Shown here: piece after piece, positions 53,642-62,632 of the stretch | Layout: each line of letters opens with the position of its first letter | Numbering within the stretch: the first letter of the stretch is position 1 | Source: Bacteroidota bacterium | GTDB lineage: Bacteria; Bacteroidota; Bacteroidia; B-17B0; Aurantibacillaceae | Length of the DNA stretch: 64,000 nucleotides | Assembly: GCA_018267655.1 (NCBI GenBank) | Contig: JAFDYB010000080.1 | Location: 40,081 to 104,080, forward strand | Direction: 5' to 3' | Notes under the pieces: generated by a model | The model's input: the letters and a program-made list of their open reading frames with translations, nothing else | The model's database searches: none | What the model was told of the DNA's origin: nothing | Program-made: the position numbers and the translations under genes

Positions 53642-53677
53642 AATGCTAATTTATCAGTGTTTATGAATATTTTTAAT

Positions 53678-56600
53678 TTATGCTTGTTCTTTTTTCTCTG
53701 TTTTTACTTCTTTGCCAGCCTCTTCATGTATCATTTTTTCATCTTGATTACGAACTTTCATCATGTATGAAACGGTTGGTTTAATGCCCATTTCTTCAAG
53801 CAATAAATAATTACGATCGCTGTTTCTCCACTTTACTACTTCTGAATTTTCATCGTTTAAGTCTCCAAACATGATAGCGTTAGTAGGGCAAGCTTGTTGA
53901 CAAGCTGTTTTAATTAGCCCGTCTTCTAAAGGCTGTCCTTTTTTCTTAGCAACCAATTTACCGGCTTGTAAACGTTGTTGGCACATAGAACACTTTTCCA
54001 TAACACCGCGCTCGCGAACAATCACTTCAGGATTTAATACCATGCGACCAAGCTCTTGTTGAGCAGGGTTAATATCTGCAAACCAACTGTTTGTAGTGTA
54101 GCTTAACCAGTTAAAGCGACGCACTTTAAAAGGGCAGTTGTTTGCACAATAACGTGTACCTATACAGCGGTTGTAAGTCATCATGTTTAAGCCCTCTGTA
54201 CTATGACTTGTAGCTAAAACCGGACAAACAGTTTCACAAGGTGCATGATTGCAATGCTGACACATCATTGGCTGGAAAGTAACCTTAGGGTTTAGTGAAG
54301 GGTTTTCCATATCCAAATACATGCGCCTTGAACCGATGCCTTCTTCATGAGCTTTTTCGCGGGTCATATCAGAGCTGTAATAGCGATCAATACGTAACCA
54401 AAACATATCACGTGTTTTACTTACTTCTTCTTTTCCAACTACTGCCACATTGTTTTCGCTTGTACAAGCTACAACACAAGCTGCACAACCAATACACGCA
54501 TTCATATCAATGGTCATACCCCATTTATGATTCATACGCGGATGCTGATCCCACAAGTCAATTTCTTTCACATGTTTTTTGGCTCCACCGTGCATAGTTA
54601 ATTCAGCAGGAGGATTAAACACATTTTTATCTAATTCTTTATATTCGTTTAATGATACTTCACGTAAGATTTGCTCTTCGCGCCCCATTATTGTGTGTTG
54701 AATTTGTGTGGCACAAAATCTATGTTTTCCTTCAGCTTTTGCAATGCTTACATTAGGAACTATAGTTTGAATGGTTCCGTTAATAACACTTAAAAACTGA
54801 AATGCATTAGCGCCTACGTTGTAGGCAACTTTTAATGTTTCAGCAGTGCGGCCATAACCTAGTGCTAGTCCTATTGTACCAGGCGTTTGACCAGGTTGAG
54901 GGTAAACAGGTACAGTTACTTTAACTCCTCCAAGGGATAAGTCGGCATAAGAACCATCAATATCTTGACGTAGCATTTCGTGTAAACCTAATGTTTTAAC
55001 GTCAGATGGGCACATAGTAATGTAATTATCCCAAGTTACTTTTGAGATAGGATCGGGTAACTCCATTAACCAAGGATTATTTGATTGATTGCCATTACCT
55101 AAACCAATTTTTTCATATACAAATAAATCAAAAGCTCCACCTTTTGTAGCTGTTGCCATGGCCGCAGCTTTATTATAATCAGGCGTAGGTAAAGATTCTT
55201 TTTCGTTTTTGTTATCTTTATTTTTTATCTCTTCAACTACTGTAACTTTTGCGTCGCCTTTTTTATCAGCTTGTTCAATTATTTGTGTTGGAACTACTAA
55301 ACTATCAGGTACTGCAAGCTCTTCTGTTGACTCTTTAACAATAGTAGCAACACCTTTCATTAAAGGTTTGCCTAACGAATCTAGTTCAACCGGAATAAAA
55401 TCTACCTGAGCTTCTTTTAAGATGATTGTTTTAACAACACCATCATGCAAAGCATGCGCCCAAAATGTTGGAAAATCGTTGTGTTTACCTTGGTTAGGGA
55501 AAATTTTATTATTCCAAACGCCTTGCAAATAGCTTAAATAATCTGTTTTTATTCCTGCCCACTTTAATAATGAGTCTTGAAATTGGCGTGTACCCTCATG
55601 GCGAGGCGCAGAGAATATTGGATTTATTGTGGGTTGTTGTAACGAATAATGAGCACGCTTAGGGCAAGCATCATTCCATGATTCTAAATAATGATGGTCG
55701 GGGCAAACAATATCAGCTAATTGCGCTGTTTCGTCAAGCACTTGTGCAAACGAAATTTTAGTGGCAACTTTTTTGTATGCATCAACAAACTTCATTGAAG
55801 CAGGCGCTGTGTAAACCGGGTTGCAATTGTAAGTCATCAATACACTCACTTTTCCTGCAGCCATATCCGATACTAAATCTGCAAAATCTTTATCACTACC
55901 TTGTTTAAAATTGTAATAGTCTTCAACGCTTACGGTTTGTCCGTAATTACCAAGCATTTTATTAATTCCGTTTACAAGGGTTTGAACACCTTCATCATTA
56001 ATCCCTGAAACAACAAGTGATTGCGCTTTATTTTTAACTAAGTAATCGGCTGCTTTTTTAATTGCTTTTTGAGCATCAGGGTTAGATGTTTTATCATTAC
56101 CGGAAACTTTTGAAGCACCGGTTTGAGCAGCTATTTCATTATACAATGCAACTGTAACGGCGCCTAACTCAGTAGGTTTTACCATGTAGCGCTCATCTGC
56201 ATTTGCTCCTGTAAGAGAAAGGTTTGTTTCGAAATGAATATGCTTACTCATTTCAGGCTTTTCTTTACTTACTTTTCTGGTTTTTGCGTATTGTTTTGCA
56301 AATTCAATTGGGTTTAACCAATTTCCTAAAAAGTCGCAAGCGATGCCTACTATTGCTTTTGCCTTACTAAAGTCGTAAGACGAAACAACAGATTTGCCAA
56401 ATACATTTTTATTTGCAAGTGTTAAGGCATTGTAAGAAACAGAATCGTATGTTACAACTTTTGTACCCGGATATTTTAAAACAAACTCATTAAGTACAGC
56501 ATTTGTTGAAGGAGAAATAATAGTTGAAGTTAATATGCGAACATTACCTCCCTTTAAAGCAGCAGTAACAGTATCATCAGTTGATTTCCAATTTTGATCT

Positions 56601-57064
56601 TTTCCTTTTACTATTGGTCCGCGAAGACGCGCTCCATCGTACAAACCTAACACAGAAGCTTGCACACGTGCGCTAGTTCCGCCATGACTAATCATTGAAA
56701 GATCGTTTCCTTCAATTTTAATAGGGCGACCTTCGCTTGTTTTTACAAGTACAGAAGCATAATCATGCCCATCATAAAAAGTAGATGCGTAAAAATTTGC
56801 AACACCAGGTGTAACCTCCTCAGGTTTTACAACATAAGGAATTGCCTTTATTACCGGAGTTTCACAAGCAGCGAGCGCAACAGCTGCAGTGCTGAAGCCC
56901 ATTACTTTAAGGAAATCGCGGCGCGAAGTACCTTCTTTTTCTGCATTATCGCCTCCTAGATATTCATCTATTGGAAGAGGCTCAGCAAATTCGTTTTTGC
57001 TTCGCTCTAAATATTCAGGGCTATTGTTAAGCTCGGGTAAACCTTTCCAGTATTTCTTAGACAT
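53678..57064 (-). CDS. actB: Alternative complex III Fe-S subunit ActB (fused molybdopterin-like and ferredoxin domains)
   Basis: 1,128 residues. A twin-arginine motif SRRDFLK lies at residues 47-53 with a Cys at 67 (LAAC, possible lipidation). Part 1 (about 70-580 and 650-780) resembles a molybdopterin oxidoreductase, but in this complex it binds no molybdenum. Part 2 (about 850-1,090) is a four-cluster ferredoxin with CIGCAACVVAC, CQHCNHAPCETVCP, CIGTRYCANNCPF, and CSMCQQ...CQQACP, providing Fe-S clusters for electron passage from quinol to ActA. A charged, low-complexity linker (about 585-640) interrupts part 1. Second gene of the operon, 27 nt after actA. Confidence 0.95.
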   Translation of the reverse strand: MSKKYWKGLPELNNSPEYLERSKNEFAEPLPIDEYLGGDNAEKEGTSRRDFLKVMGFSTAAVALAACETPVIKAIPYVVKPEEVTPGVANFYASTFYDGHDYASVLVKTSEGRPIKIEGNDLSMISHGGTSARVQASVLGLYDGARLRGPIVKGKDQNWKSTDDTVTAALKGGNVRILTSTIISPSTNAVLNEFVLKYPGTKVVTYDSVSYNALTLANKNVFGKSVVSSYDFSKAKAIVGIACDFLGNWLNPIEFAKQYAKTRKVSKEKPEMSKHIHFETNLSLTGANADERYMVKPTELGAVTVALYNEIAAQTGASKVSGNDKTSNPDAQKAIKKAADYLVKNKAQSLVVSGINDEGVQTLVNGINKMLGNYGQTVSVEDYYNFKQGSDKDFADLVSDMAAGKVSVLMTYNCNPVYTAPASMKFVDAYKKVATKISFAQVLDETAQLADIVCPDHHYLESWNDACPKRAHYSLQQPTINPIFSAPRHEGTRQFQDSLLKWAGIKTDYLSYLQGVWNNKIFPNQGKHNDFPTFWAHALHDGVVKTIILKEAQVDFIPVELDSLGKPLMKGVATIVKESTEELAVPDSLVVPTQIIEQADKKGDAKVTVVEEIKNKDNKNEKESLPTPDYNKAAAMATATKGGAFDLFVYEKIGLGNGNQSNNPWLMELPDPISKVTWDNYITMCPSDVKTLGLHEMLRQDIDGSYADLSLGGVKVTVPVYPQPGQTPGTIGLALGYGRTAETLKVAYNVGANAFQFLSVINGTIQTIVPNVSIAKAEGKHRFCATQIQHTIMGREEQILREVSLNEYKELDKNVFNPPAELTMHGGAKKHVKEIDLWDQHPRMNHKWGMTIDMNACIGCAACVVACTSENNVAVVGKEEVSKTRDMFWLRIDRYYSSDMTREKAHEEGIGSRRMYLDMENPSLNPKVTFQPMMCQHCNHAPCETVCPVLATSHSTEGLNMMTYNRCIGTRYCANNCPFKVRRFNWLSYTTNSWFADINPAQQELGRMVLNPEVIVRERGVMEKCSMCQQRLQAGKLVAKKKGQPLEDGLIKTACQQACPTNAIMFGDLNDENSEVVKWRNSDRNYLLLEEMGIKPTVSYMMKVRNQDEKMIHEEAGKEVKTEKKEQA

Positions 57065-57090
57065 AGTATTAAATTTCTAATTTCTAAATA

Positions 57091-58389
57091 TTAATAGTGA
57101 CATTTGCCACACTCTAAACCACCAATTTTCTCAACAGTAAACTTGACATCGTATTGGTTAGCGTATTTTTCTTTAAGTGCTTTGTGTAATTTATCGTAAT
57201 ATGCATTGTCTTTCATGGCCACTTCTGTTTTGCGATGGCATTCTATACACCATTTCATTGTTAAAGGAGCTCTTTGTTCTGCAACAGTCATTTCTTTTAA
57301 ATTGCCATGGCATTGAGCACAATCTAATTTTCCTACAACAACGTGCTGTGAGTGGTTAAAATAAACGTGGTCAGGCAAATTATGCACTTTTACCCATTTA
57401 ATAGGGTTTTGTTTTGTTGGGTCGTATTTAGTAGTTTTAGGATCAAAGCCTGCTGCTTCGTATATTTTTGCAATTTCTTTTTCTCCGTATTGAGGTCCTT
57501 TTTGTATGCCTTTATGGCAATTCATACAAATGTTTACTGTTGGAATTCCTGCTCTGCGCGATTTTTCAACTGAATTATGGCAATATTGACAAGCAATTTC
57601 ATTGTCGCCTGCATGTAATTTGTGTGAAAAGCGAATTGGCTGTTCTGGTTTATAACCCTTTTGCGTTTTCCAATTATAATAAACGCCAATATTGAAACAT
57701 GCGTCCCAACACGATTTCATACCAACAAAGCATATAATTATCACAAAAACTCCCATTAAACGACGGTGTCCGCTCATCCAATCTTTTGCTTCTTGCCAAA
57801 AAGTTGTTTGAGGAACTTCTGATTTTCCTTCGCTTCTGTTCACCGTATTTTGTAAAGATGCTCGTACACTGCGGAATGCAACCATTAAGATAGCCAAAAA
57901 TACTATTATGGCTACTACTAAAAATACAGGCTCAATACTTTTATTATCTTCATTTGAACTAGCCTTTGTATCTCCTGCTCCCGCCGCAGATGCAAGCGGT
58001 GTTTTTGCAGATGGATCCGGCCCTTTTAAGAAAGCAATAATTGCTGCAACATCTTTTTCGTTGATTTGACCCTCGAAAACAGACATTTGGGCTTTACCAT
58101 ATTTATTATAAATTTGATTTGCATAAGCATCGCCGCTTTTTAATACTTTTTGGTTATTAATAATCCACTTTGTTAACCACTCTTCTGCCGGTTTTGGAAC
58201 GCGGTCAAAAATTCCTTTTAAACCTGGACCGGTTAACATTTGGTCAGAGTGAGATGCGTGGCAAACTGCACAATTTTGCTTAAAAATCTTTTCTCCGTCT
58301 TGCGCTTTAATTGAAAAGGAGAAACAAAGAATTGCTAAAAACAAAGCTAAAATATTCTTTGAAGCAGGTTTAAAAAAGAGATATTTCAT
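57091..58389 (-). CDS. actA: Alternative complex III ActA: pentahaem cytochrome with an extra N-terminal monohaem domain
   Basis: 432 residues from the ATG at 58389, where the signal peptide (MKYLFFKPASKNILALFLAILCF) starts. The frame's upstream ATG at 58458 is unlikely. An N-terminal class I cytochrome c domain with CAVCH and a Met ligand in QMSVFEG comes first, then a membrane helix (about 152-172), a second (about 204-222), and a C-terminal pentahaem region with CQYCH, CMNCH, CAQCH, CIECH and CGKCH: six haem c sites in total. It accepts electrons from ActB and passes them towards ActE and the oxidase. First gene of the eight-gene operon. Confidence 0.93.
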   Translation of the reverse strand: MKYLFFKPASKNILALFLAILCFSFSIKAQDGEKIFKQNCAVCHASHSDQMLTGPGLKGIFDRVPKPAEEWLTKWIINNQKVLKSGDAYANQIYNKYGKAQMSVFEGQINEKDVAAIIAFLKGPDPSAKTPLASAAGAGDTKASSNEDNKSIEPVFLVVAIIVFLAILMVAFRSVRASLQNTVNRSEGKSEVPQTTFWQEAKDWMSGHRRLMGVFVIIICFVGMKSCWDACFNIGVYYNWKTQKGYKPEQPIRFSHKLHAGDNEIACQYCHNSVEKSRRAGIPTVNICMNCHKGIQKGPQYGEKEIAKIYEAAGFDPKTTKYDPTKQNPIKWVKVHNLPDHVYFNHSQHVVVGKLDCAQCHGNLKEMTVAEQRAPLTMKWCIECHRKTEVAMKDNAYYDKLHKALKEKYANQYDVKFTVEKIGGLECGKCHY

Positions 58390-58455
58390 AGAAAAAGAGT
58401 TGTATTGGTTGGATGTAGAAGTATAACGATGACAAAATAATGACATAAAACACGG

Positions 58456-58463
58456 CAAAATTA
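58456..58463 (-). promoter_or_regulatory. TANNTTTG promoter element for the act-cox operon
   Basis: TAATTTTG on minus, 66 nt before the ATG at 58389. No good -33 box. The 58390-58679 gap is otherwise AT-rich with nothing else I can name. Confidence 0.35.
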
Positions 58464-58679
58464 GTAGAATATGTATATGTTGGTTTTATTTTTCGCATTT
58501 TTTTTTGAGCATTTTAATAATTTAGAATTTTTCTAAATAATAATTTTTTCGATAAACTATTTTATTATAAAAAATTGGCAAAAAATATAATAGTAAACGG
58601 GGAAAATTGTATGCTAAAATTCTCTTATAAGATCCTGTAAGACAGCTTTTTTCTTCTCAGAGTAATTATAGCGCATCGT

Positions 58680-60071
58680 TCAATTATTAATTGTTGAAAT
58701 CACCCACTCTTTTGGAAATTTACAAATACTGTACTCCGAATCGAATTTCATGTAGGTAATTTTTGAGCGCTTATGTATCCATTCTTTTAATATTTTTTTA
58801 TTTCTTTCGGCAGTTGCCATCATTAAAAGGCGCGGGTAATCATCTTTTATATTTGCTCTATGTGGGTCAATTCTATTTTTTAAACGAACTAAGCGATACG
58901 CCGGTTTACCATCGCGTTCGTGAAACTGCATTGGTTTGCTAAAGTCATTTAACTCCATGCTGTTTAAAGTAATTACTAAATTTTTATCTAATTCTGTTAT
59001 ACTTTCCATGTCAAATTTAGTGCTGGCGGTGGCTTGGTTTATCATTAATCCGCCGTTTTGTTTTGTGTCTTTATCTTCGCTGTATTTTCGTGCTGCATTT
59101 TCAAATGAAATTTTATTTTCTTTTATTTCGTTATAAATTGTGTCAAGTACTAATTTTGCACGGAAAACATCGGCGTTAGACAACTTAGGCATTATTAGTA
59201 TGTGCCTTAAATCTAATAATTCTCCTTTACGTTTTATAAGCTGTATAAAATGGTAGCCATAAGGCGTTTCAAATACGTTTGAAATTTCGCCTGTTTTTAA
59301 TCGAAATGCAACCGACTCAAACTCGGGCACCATCATGCCTTTTGTAACATTATTAATAACACCGCCATCTTTTGCCGAACCAGGGTCTTCACTGTACAAT
59401 CTAGCCATCATGGCTATTGATTTTTCGCCATTTAGTACTTGCTTTCTTATGTTTTCTAATTTATCGTGCGCCGCTAATTTTTCATCTTCGCTATATCTTG
59501 GTTTTATTACAATTTGTTGTAACTCAACTTCTGAGTTTACAAGCGGTAACGAATCTTGTGGAACTGAGCTGCTATACAGCCTCACTTCAGCAGGTGTTAG
59601 CTTAGTATCACCAATTATTTTTCCTCGCATTTTTTGCGACACAAGTTGCTCTTTAACATCTTGCCTAAGCTCGTCTTTTATTATGTTGATGCGTTTACCG
59701 TAAAACTCTTCCAATTTTTCTTCGCTACCAAATTGATTAATAAAGTACGACATTCTTTTACTCATCTCTTGCTCTACCTCGTTATCATTAACCACTACAC
59801 TGTCGCGCTCAGCCTGCGCTATTAGTAGTTTTTGCAAAACAATTGCTTCAAAAGCCTGGCACTTGTTTAATGGCATATTGTTTTTTTCTTGTTCAGCCAT
59901 GGCACCTTCTATATCACTTAATAAAACAGGATTTTTTCCAACTACGGCAATAACCTTATCAAGAACTTTTGTTTGTGCATTTAAATTAATAGCCCAAACT
60001 ATCACACTAAACAAGATGTAAAACTTAATGCGAAAAACGCTTGTAGTATGTTTTACTGTTTTATATTGCAT
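58680..60071 (-). CDS. SurA-like periplasmic chaperone / peptidyl-prolyl isomerase
   Basis: 463 residues from the ATG at 60071 (the frame extends 3 codons further to a TTG). Signal peptide about 10-35 (FYILFSVIVWAINLNAQ), a SurA-N-like chaperone domain (about 40-165, VLDKVIAVVGKNPVLLSDIEGA), and two parvulin domains (about 172-275 with LYSEDPGSAKDGGVINNVTKGMMVPEFE, and about 285-385 with KYSEDKDTKQNGGLMINQ). Assists folding of outer-membrane proteins such as the TonB receptor. The start overlaps the end of paaE by 11 nt, so the two may be co-transcribed although functionally unrelated. Confidence 0.9.
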   Translation of the reverse strand: MQYKTVKHTTSVFRIKFYILFSVIVWAINLNAQTKVLDKVIAVVGKNPVLLSDIEGAMAEQEKNNMPLNKCQAFEAIVLQKLLIAQAERDSVVVNDNEVEQEMSKRMSYFINQFGSEEKLEEFYGKRINIIKDELRQDVKEQLVSQKMRGKIIGDTKLTPAEVRLYSSSVPQDSLPLVNSEVELQQIVIKPRYSEDEKLAAHDKLENIRKQVLNGEKSIAMMARLYSEDPGSAKDGGVINNVTKGMMVPEFESVAFRLKTGEISNVFETPYGYHFIQLIKRKGELLDLRHILIMPKLSNADVFRAKLVLDTIYNEIKENKISFENAARKYSEDKDTKQNGGLMINQATASTKFDMESITELDKNLVITLNSMELNDFSKPMQFHERDGKPAYRLVRLKNRIDPHRANIKDDYPRLLMMATAERNKKILKEWIHKRSKITYMKFDSEYSICKFPKEWVISTINN

Positions 60072-61131
60072 CAAAATCAATTACTAGTTTTTGTGAAGTT
60101 GGGTGTGATTGGCAGGTTAAAATATAACCGTTTTTTACCTCATCATCAGTTAATGCAAAATTAACATTCATTTTTACAGATCCTTCAATAACTTTTGCTC
60201 TACAAGTGCAGCATACACCACCTTTACAACTAAAAGGGGCATCTATACCAGCCTCTATCGAAGCATCGAGAACACTAATACCCGAAGTATTTAATTTAAA
60301 ATTAGTTTCGATACCGTATTGAACAACTGTAACATCAGCAGTTACGTCTTTAGCATCGTTGCCTGCTATTGCTTTGTTTACCGCATCAACTACGGCGCTA
60401 AAATATTCTATTTTTATTTTATCATTTGCAATATTAGCTGCCTGCAATGCATTTTTAACATTATCCATCAAAGGCCCTGGTCCGCAAATAAAAAAATCAG
60501 AAGCATCTTTTAAATTAAACTGTTGTACTAATTTCGAGCATTTTTCTTGTGTTATAATTCCTGTTTGTAAATCATTAGGTGCTTGAGATGCATTTTCAAA
60601 AACATAAATTAATTTAAAGGCTGCACTTTGTTGAGCAATTGCATCTAGTTCTGTTTTAAAAATTGTATTTTCAATATCTTTGTTAGCATAAATAAGCGTA
60701 ACAGAGCTTTGCTTTTCAATGTGCAAAATGCTTTTTACTATGCTCATCATTGGGGTAATGCCACTACCTCCTGCAAAAAGCACATAATTTTTTTTATTCG
60801 CTCCACTAAGTGTAGTATAAAAATTACCCATAGGGGTCATTACCTCTATTTCATCGCCTACTTTTAAATTACGATTAATATACGTACTGGCTGCACCTCC
60901 CTCTACCTCTTTTACGGCTACACGCAAATCCTTATCAGTAAATGGACTTGTGCAAATGCTATACGAGCGGCGTAACTCTTCTCCATTTAGGTTTAACTTT
61001 AGCGTTAAATATTGCCCTTGTTTAAATTGATATTCAGCTTGCTGCAATGGTGGAATATCAAAAGCCAACGAAACTGCTTTATTTGTTTCGCGCTTTATAT
61101 CTTTAATTTTTAATTTATGAAATCTTGCCAT
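60061..61131 (-). CDS. paaE: Phenylacetyl-CoA epoxidase reductase subunit PaaE
   Basis: 356 residues from the ATG at 61131. FAD domain with RSYSICTSP (about 56-64), NAD domain with FAGGSGITPMMSI, and a C-terminal plant-type [2Fe-2S] ferredoxin with CKGGVCCTC and a distant Cys in LTCQSHP. It passes electrons from NADPH to the di-iron oxygenase PaaAC. It lies divergent from paaABC, 214 nt from paaA, whereas the common order is paaABCDE on one strand. A TAAATTTG element ends 9 nt before the ATG. A general phenol-hydroxylase-type reductase is the alternative, but context favours PaaE. Confidence 0.9.
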   Translation of the reverse strand: MARFHKLKIKDIKRETNKAVSLAFDIPPLQQAEYQFKQGQYLTLKLNLNGEELRRSYSICTSPFTDKDLRVAVKEVEGGAASTYINRNLKVGDEIEVMTPMGNFYTTLSGANKKNYVLFAGGSGITPMMSIVKSILHIEKQSSVTLIYANKDIENTIFKTELDAIAQQSAAFKLIYVFENASQAPNDLQTGIITQEKCSKLVQQFNLKDASDFFICGPGPLMDNVKNALQAANIANDKIKIEYFSAVVDAVNKAIAGNDAKDVTADVTVVQYGIETNFKLNTSGISVLDASIEAGIDAPFSCKGGVCCTCRAKVIEGSVKMNVNFALTDDEVKNGYILTCQSHPTSQKLVIDFDAI

Positions 61132-61140
61132 GAAAGGGGG

Positions 61141-61148
61141 CAAATTTA
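61141..61148 (-). promoter_or_regulatory. TANNTTTG promoter element for paaE
   Basis: TAAATTTG on minus, 9 nt before the ATG at 61131 and upstream of it but level with the alternative TTG at 61143. Near-leaderless transcript if used. Confidence 0.35.
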
Positions 61149-61288
61149 ATTAAAATTTAGCAACGATTGCATGCTATAATTTGCTAAAAAATGACGAAAA
61201 TCAATAACTTAATTTCTTTTTTATTTTGAATGAGCGCTTTTTAAAGCTAAATTTGATACTAATTAATTTACATAATTTTTATTTTGCT

Positions 61289-61318
61289 TTTGTATTAGAT
61301 ATAAAAATATGTAATTTG
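61289..61318 (+). promoter_or_regulatory. Promoter for paaABC
   Basis: TTTG (61289-61292), 19-nt spacer, then TAATTTG (61312-61318), one base shorter than TANNTTTG. 27 nt before the paaA ATG. A nearby imperfect GCTTT/AAAGC dyad (about 61231-61243) is too small to call an operator. Confidence 0.45.
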
Positions 61319-61345
61319 AACGATTTTTTAACGTAATTTTTTGTA

Positions 61346-62290
61346 ATGAAAACACTTGATTTTGAACAATTATTTGAATCTAAATTGGCAAATGGCGAAA
61401 TGATTGAGCCTAAAGATTGGATGCCCGAAAACTATCGCAAACATAACATTAGGCAAATTTCGCAACATGCGCATAGCGAAATAGTTGGTATGTTGCCGGA
61501 GGGTAATTGGATTACCCGTGCCCCTAGCCTACGTAGAAAATTAGTGCTGTTGGCAAAAGTGCAAGATGAAGGTGGTCATGGTTTATATCTGTACACCGCC
61601 GCCGAAAGTATGGGAATTAGTCGCGATGAGTTACTTGATGCTTTGCATACCGGTAAGGCAAAGTACTCATCAATATTTAATTATCCAACGCTTACTTGGG
61701 CAGATGTACCCGCCATTGGCTGGTTAGTTGATGGTGCAGCTATTATGAATCAGGTAATGTTACAGCGTACAAGCTATGGGCCATATAGTCGCGCAATGAT
61801 TCGAATTTGTAAAGAAGAGAGTTTTCATCAACGCCAAGGTTACGAGGGTATGTGTGCCTTAGCTTTTGGCACTCCCGATCAAAAAAAGATGGCGCAAGAT
61901 GCTCTTAATCGGTTCTGGTTTCCAACGCTTATGATGTTTGGCCCACCCGATAAAGAAAGCCCTAATAGCGAAAATGCTTTAAAATGGCGCATTAAACGCG
62001 AAACCAATGATGAGCTGCGCCAAAAATTTGTCAACCAAACTGTGCCACAAATTGATTATTTAGGCTTAGATTATCCTACAAACTCAGGTATAAAATGGAA
62101 TGAAGCAAAACAGGAATATGATTTTAATGAGCCTGATTGGGTAGAATTTAAAAATGTTATTTCAGGGAACGGTCCATGTAATAAAGAGCGTATAGAAGCA
62201 AGAGTAAAAGCTCATAACAATGGTGCTTGGGTAAGGGCTGCTGCTGCAGCTTATGCCGAAAAACAAAAACAAAAATCAGTTGCCGCTTAA
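61346..62290 (+). CDS. paaA: Phenylacetyl-CoA epoxidase catalytic subunit PaaA
   Basis: 314 residues. Di-iron oxygenase of the ferritin-like fold. Visible metal-site motifs are [15 protein letters not shown] and [42 protein letters not shown] near the N-terminus is also typical. It converts phenylacetyl-CoA to the ring-1,2-epoxide, the first step of aerobic phenylacetate degradation. paaB starts 34 nt downstream. Start ATG has the typical A-rich leader. Confidence 0.96.
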   Translation: MKTLDFEQLFESKLANGEMIEPKDWMPENYRKHNIRQISQHAHSEIVGMLPEGNWITRAPSLRRKLVLLAKVQDEGGHGLYLYTAAESMGISRDELLDALHTGKAKYSSIFNYPTLTWADVPAIGWLVDGAAIMNQVMLQRTSYGPYSRAMIRICKEESFHQRQGYEGMCALAFGTPDQKKMAQDALNRFWFPTLMMFGPPDKESPNSENALKWRIKRETNDELRQKFVNQTVPQIDYLGLDYPTNSGIKWNEAKQEYDFNEPDWVEFKNVISGNGPCNKERIEARVKAHNNGAWVRAAAAAYAEKQKQKSVAA

Positions 62291-62324
62291 AAATAAATAA
62301 TAAAATAATTTAAAAATTAAACTT

Positions 62325-62612
62325 ATGAAAGATTCTCAAGGCCCATTATGGGAGGTATTTATACAAAAAAAATCAGGCCAACCCTTTGTTCACGCCGGCA
62401 ACATTCACGCCTTTGATAAAGAAATGGCATTACAAAATGCTCGAGATACGTACACCCGTCGCATGGAGGGCGTTGCTATATGGGTAGTTATGTCTTCTAA
62501 TATCGTATCTAGCAGTCCAGAGGAGCAAGGCTCATTTTTTGACCCTGCCAACGATAAAATTTTTCGCCATCCAACTTTTTACCAAGTACCCGATGCTATT
62601 AAACACATGTAA
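62325..62612 (+). CDS. paaB: Phenylacetyl-CoA epoxidase subunit PaaB
   Basis: 95 residues, the normal size. Signature: WEVFIQKKSGQPFVHAGNIHAFDKEMALQNARDTYTRR, WVVMSSNI, and FRHPTFYQVPDAIKHM at the C-terminus. Small bridging subunit that joins PaaAC dimers. Lies between paaA and paaC in one operon. Confidence 0.95.
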   Translation: MKDSQGPLWEVFIQKKSGQPFVHAGNIHAFDKEMALQNARDTYTRRMEGVAIWVVMSSNIVSSSPEEQGSFFDPANDKIFRHPTFYQVPDAIKHM

Positions 62613-62632
62613 TCACCATAAAAAATACTACA

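Noticed and set aside
53678..57064. True molybdenum oxidoreductase
   Set aside because: The gene order and the ferredoxin fusion mark it as ActB, which has lost molybdopterin function.
59335..59703. 122-codon open frame on plus
   Set aside because: Antisense to the SurA-like gene. Composition and position explain it as a shadow.
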